Below the pieces are notes generated by a model. The model ran no database searches, had not been told where the DNA came from, and saw only the letters and a program-made list of their open reading frames with translations. This document shows, in pieces, positions 5,512 through 5,920 of a stretch of 5,920 bases of DNA. The position numbers and the translations under genes are program-made. Every line of letters begins with the position of its first letter. The first letter of the stretch is position 1. The stretch spans positions 1 through 5,920 of the forward strand of contig JASLEL010000346.1 of NCBI GenBank assembly GCA_030151145.1, in the 5' to 3' direction. Source of the DNA: Aquirhabdus sp. GTDB taxonomy: Bacteria; Pseudomonadota; Gammaproteobacteria; Pseudomonadales; Moraxellaceae.

Positions 5512-5541
5512 GATCGGGTCATTTTCTATGATGACCTGATC
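5512..5541. repeat. hairpin-forming inverted repeat after the glycosyltransferase gene
   Basis: GATCGGGTCAT (5512-5522) pairs with ATGACCTGATC (5531-5541) with one G-T pair and an eight-base loop. It lies 85 bases after the glycosyltransferase stop. The stem is strong, but only TCTCTTA follows, so it is a poor intrinsic terminator; it may stabilise the mRNA 3' end, or be an operator for the gene downstream. Confidence 0.42.
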
Positions 5542-5624
5542 TCTTACAGACGATAGGGACTTCGGATGATATGAATGAGTTGATTTTTCGGCAGGTTGAA
5601 GGCTATAAAGTCTCTGCTAAATCG

Positions 5625-5646
5625 CTAATCTGATGGTGTAGATTAG
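5625..5646. repeat. short inverted repeat upstream of the last gene
   Basis: CTAATC (5625-5630) and GATTAG (5641-5646) are perfect inverted arms separated by ten bases, the layout of a small operator or weak hairpin. It spans the TGA at 5631-5633 that interrupts the frame of the following gene. Six-base arms are common by chance. The rest of the 5427-5678 gap holds no convincing complete gene. Confidence 0.22.
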
Positions 5647-5678
5647 ATCGTTTGCTGTGGCGCAAGGATGTGGAGCAT

Positions 5679-5920
5679 ATGAAGCCATTCTATTTTGAAT
5701 ACACGCCGAATTGGTATGCAGAGCCCATGTCGTATTGGGTGCATGTCTTTGGCAGGTCTGGCGACAGTCAGTATCTGGTGCAGCCACCCCATATCGTCAA
5801 AGGAAAAGGCTATTCCGTCCTGTGTGTGATGGTCGATGATTTTACATTTAGATTTTCTTCTCCTGAGCAAGTGCAAGTCTGCATTGATGTGCTGGGCAGT
5901 CGATTGCTGCCTAATATCCG
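5679..5920 (+). CDS. 5' part of an unrecognised gene running off the window
   Basis: ATG at 5679 opens 80 codons with no stop before the window ends. A GGAG at 5672-5675 sits rather close to it, and AAGGA at 5664-5668 is a second possible ribosome-binding site. The frame is open back to 5634, so GTG 5670 or TTG 5652 are alternative starts. The product begins MKPFYFEYTPNWYAEPMSYW and has a beta-rich aromatic N-terminus. It continues with YSVLCVMVDDFTFRFSSPEQ and a helix, VQVCIDVLGSRLLP. The FxFxSPEQVxxCIxVL arrangement looks like a conserved protein core, but I cannot name the family. No signal peptide is seen. It is preferred over an antisense frame across 5643-5876 because its residue composition is much more protein-like. 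The 3' end and total length are unknown. Confidence 0.68.
   Translation, partial: MKPFYFEYTPNWYAEPMSYWVHVFGRSGDSQYLVQPPHIVKGKGYSVLCVMVDDFTFRFSSPEQVQVCIDVLGSRLLPNI

Noticed and set aside
5643..5876. Antisense open frame of 77 codons near the right edge
   Set aside because: The + strand frame from 5679 has a far more protein-like pattern and stays open to the window end, so the antisense frame is taken as its shadow.
1..5920. CRISPR array, tRNA, rRNA, insertion sequence or attachment site
   Set aside because: I saw no regularly spaced direct repeats, no cloverleaf with a T-loop motif, no transposase frame with terminal repeats, and no paired direct repeats at plausible element ends.

Overview
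The window looks like a chromosomal segment of a proteobacterium, most likely a beta- or gammaproteobacterium. The main evidence is the central gene, an Fe/S-dependent 2-methylisocitrate dehydratase (acnD) of the proteobacterial type. Shine-Dalgarno sites, sigma70-like promoter elements and a classical intrinsic terminator fit this. I cannot name a genus from the sequence alone.

Layout, all genes on the + strand. Bases 1-1698 hold a tightly packed row of small genes: the 3' end of an unidentified gene (1-99), a small two-helix membrane protein (105-401), a MORN-repeat (YwqK-like) protein with a C-terminal domain resembling DUF6968 (433-1113), a 71-residue acidic protein (1117-1332), a possible 21-codon hydrophobic micro-ORF (1367-1432) and an 89-residue protein with a TTG start (1429-1698). 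The short gaps suggest co-transcription. The gene sizes, the YwqK and DUF6968 resemblance and the lack of housekeeping functions recall immunity or orphan-gene arrays next to polymorphic-toxin loci. That is inference; no toxin is visible.

Bases 1699-2022 are a non-coding control region for acnD: phased A/T tracts, a plausible sigma70 promoter (1836-1865) and a leader of about 150 nt with several inverted repeats that can pair in mutually exclusive ways. acnD follows (2023-4617, 864 aa from the preferred start). It has the three cluster cysteines and the swivel-domain catalytic motif, and a strong intrinsic terminator (4655-4690) comes after it. The gene is therefore probably monocistronic, which is notable because acnD is classically beside prpF, prpB and prpC in the methylcitrate cycle.

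Bases 4737-5426 encode a GT2-like glycosyltransferase of the StrF type. The intergenic stretch 5427-5678 has two inverted repeats and no convincing complete gene. An unrecognised gene starts at about 5679 and runs off the right edge.

Metabolically only acnD has a clear assignment (2-methylcitrate to 2-methyl-cis-aconitate in propionate catabolism, with probable aconitase side activity). The flanking genes look like accessory or surface-related functions and do not appear to work with it. Base composition supports this: the upstream small genes are visibly less GC-rich than acnD. The most unusual signals are the acnD control region, the micro-ORF whose stop overlaps a TTG start, and the MORN/DUF6968-like fusion.
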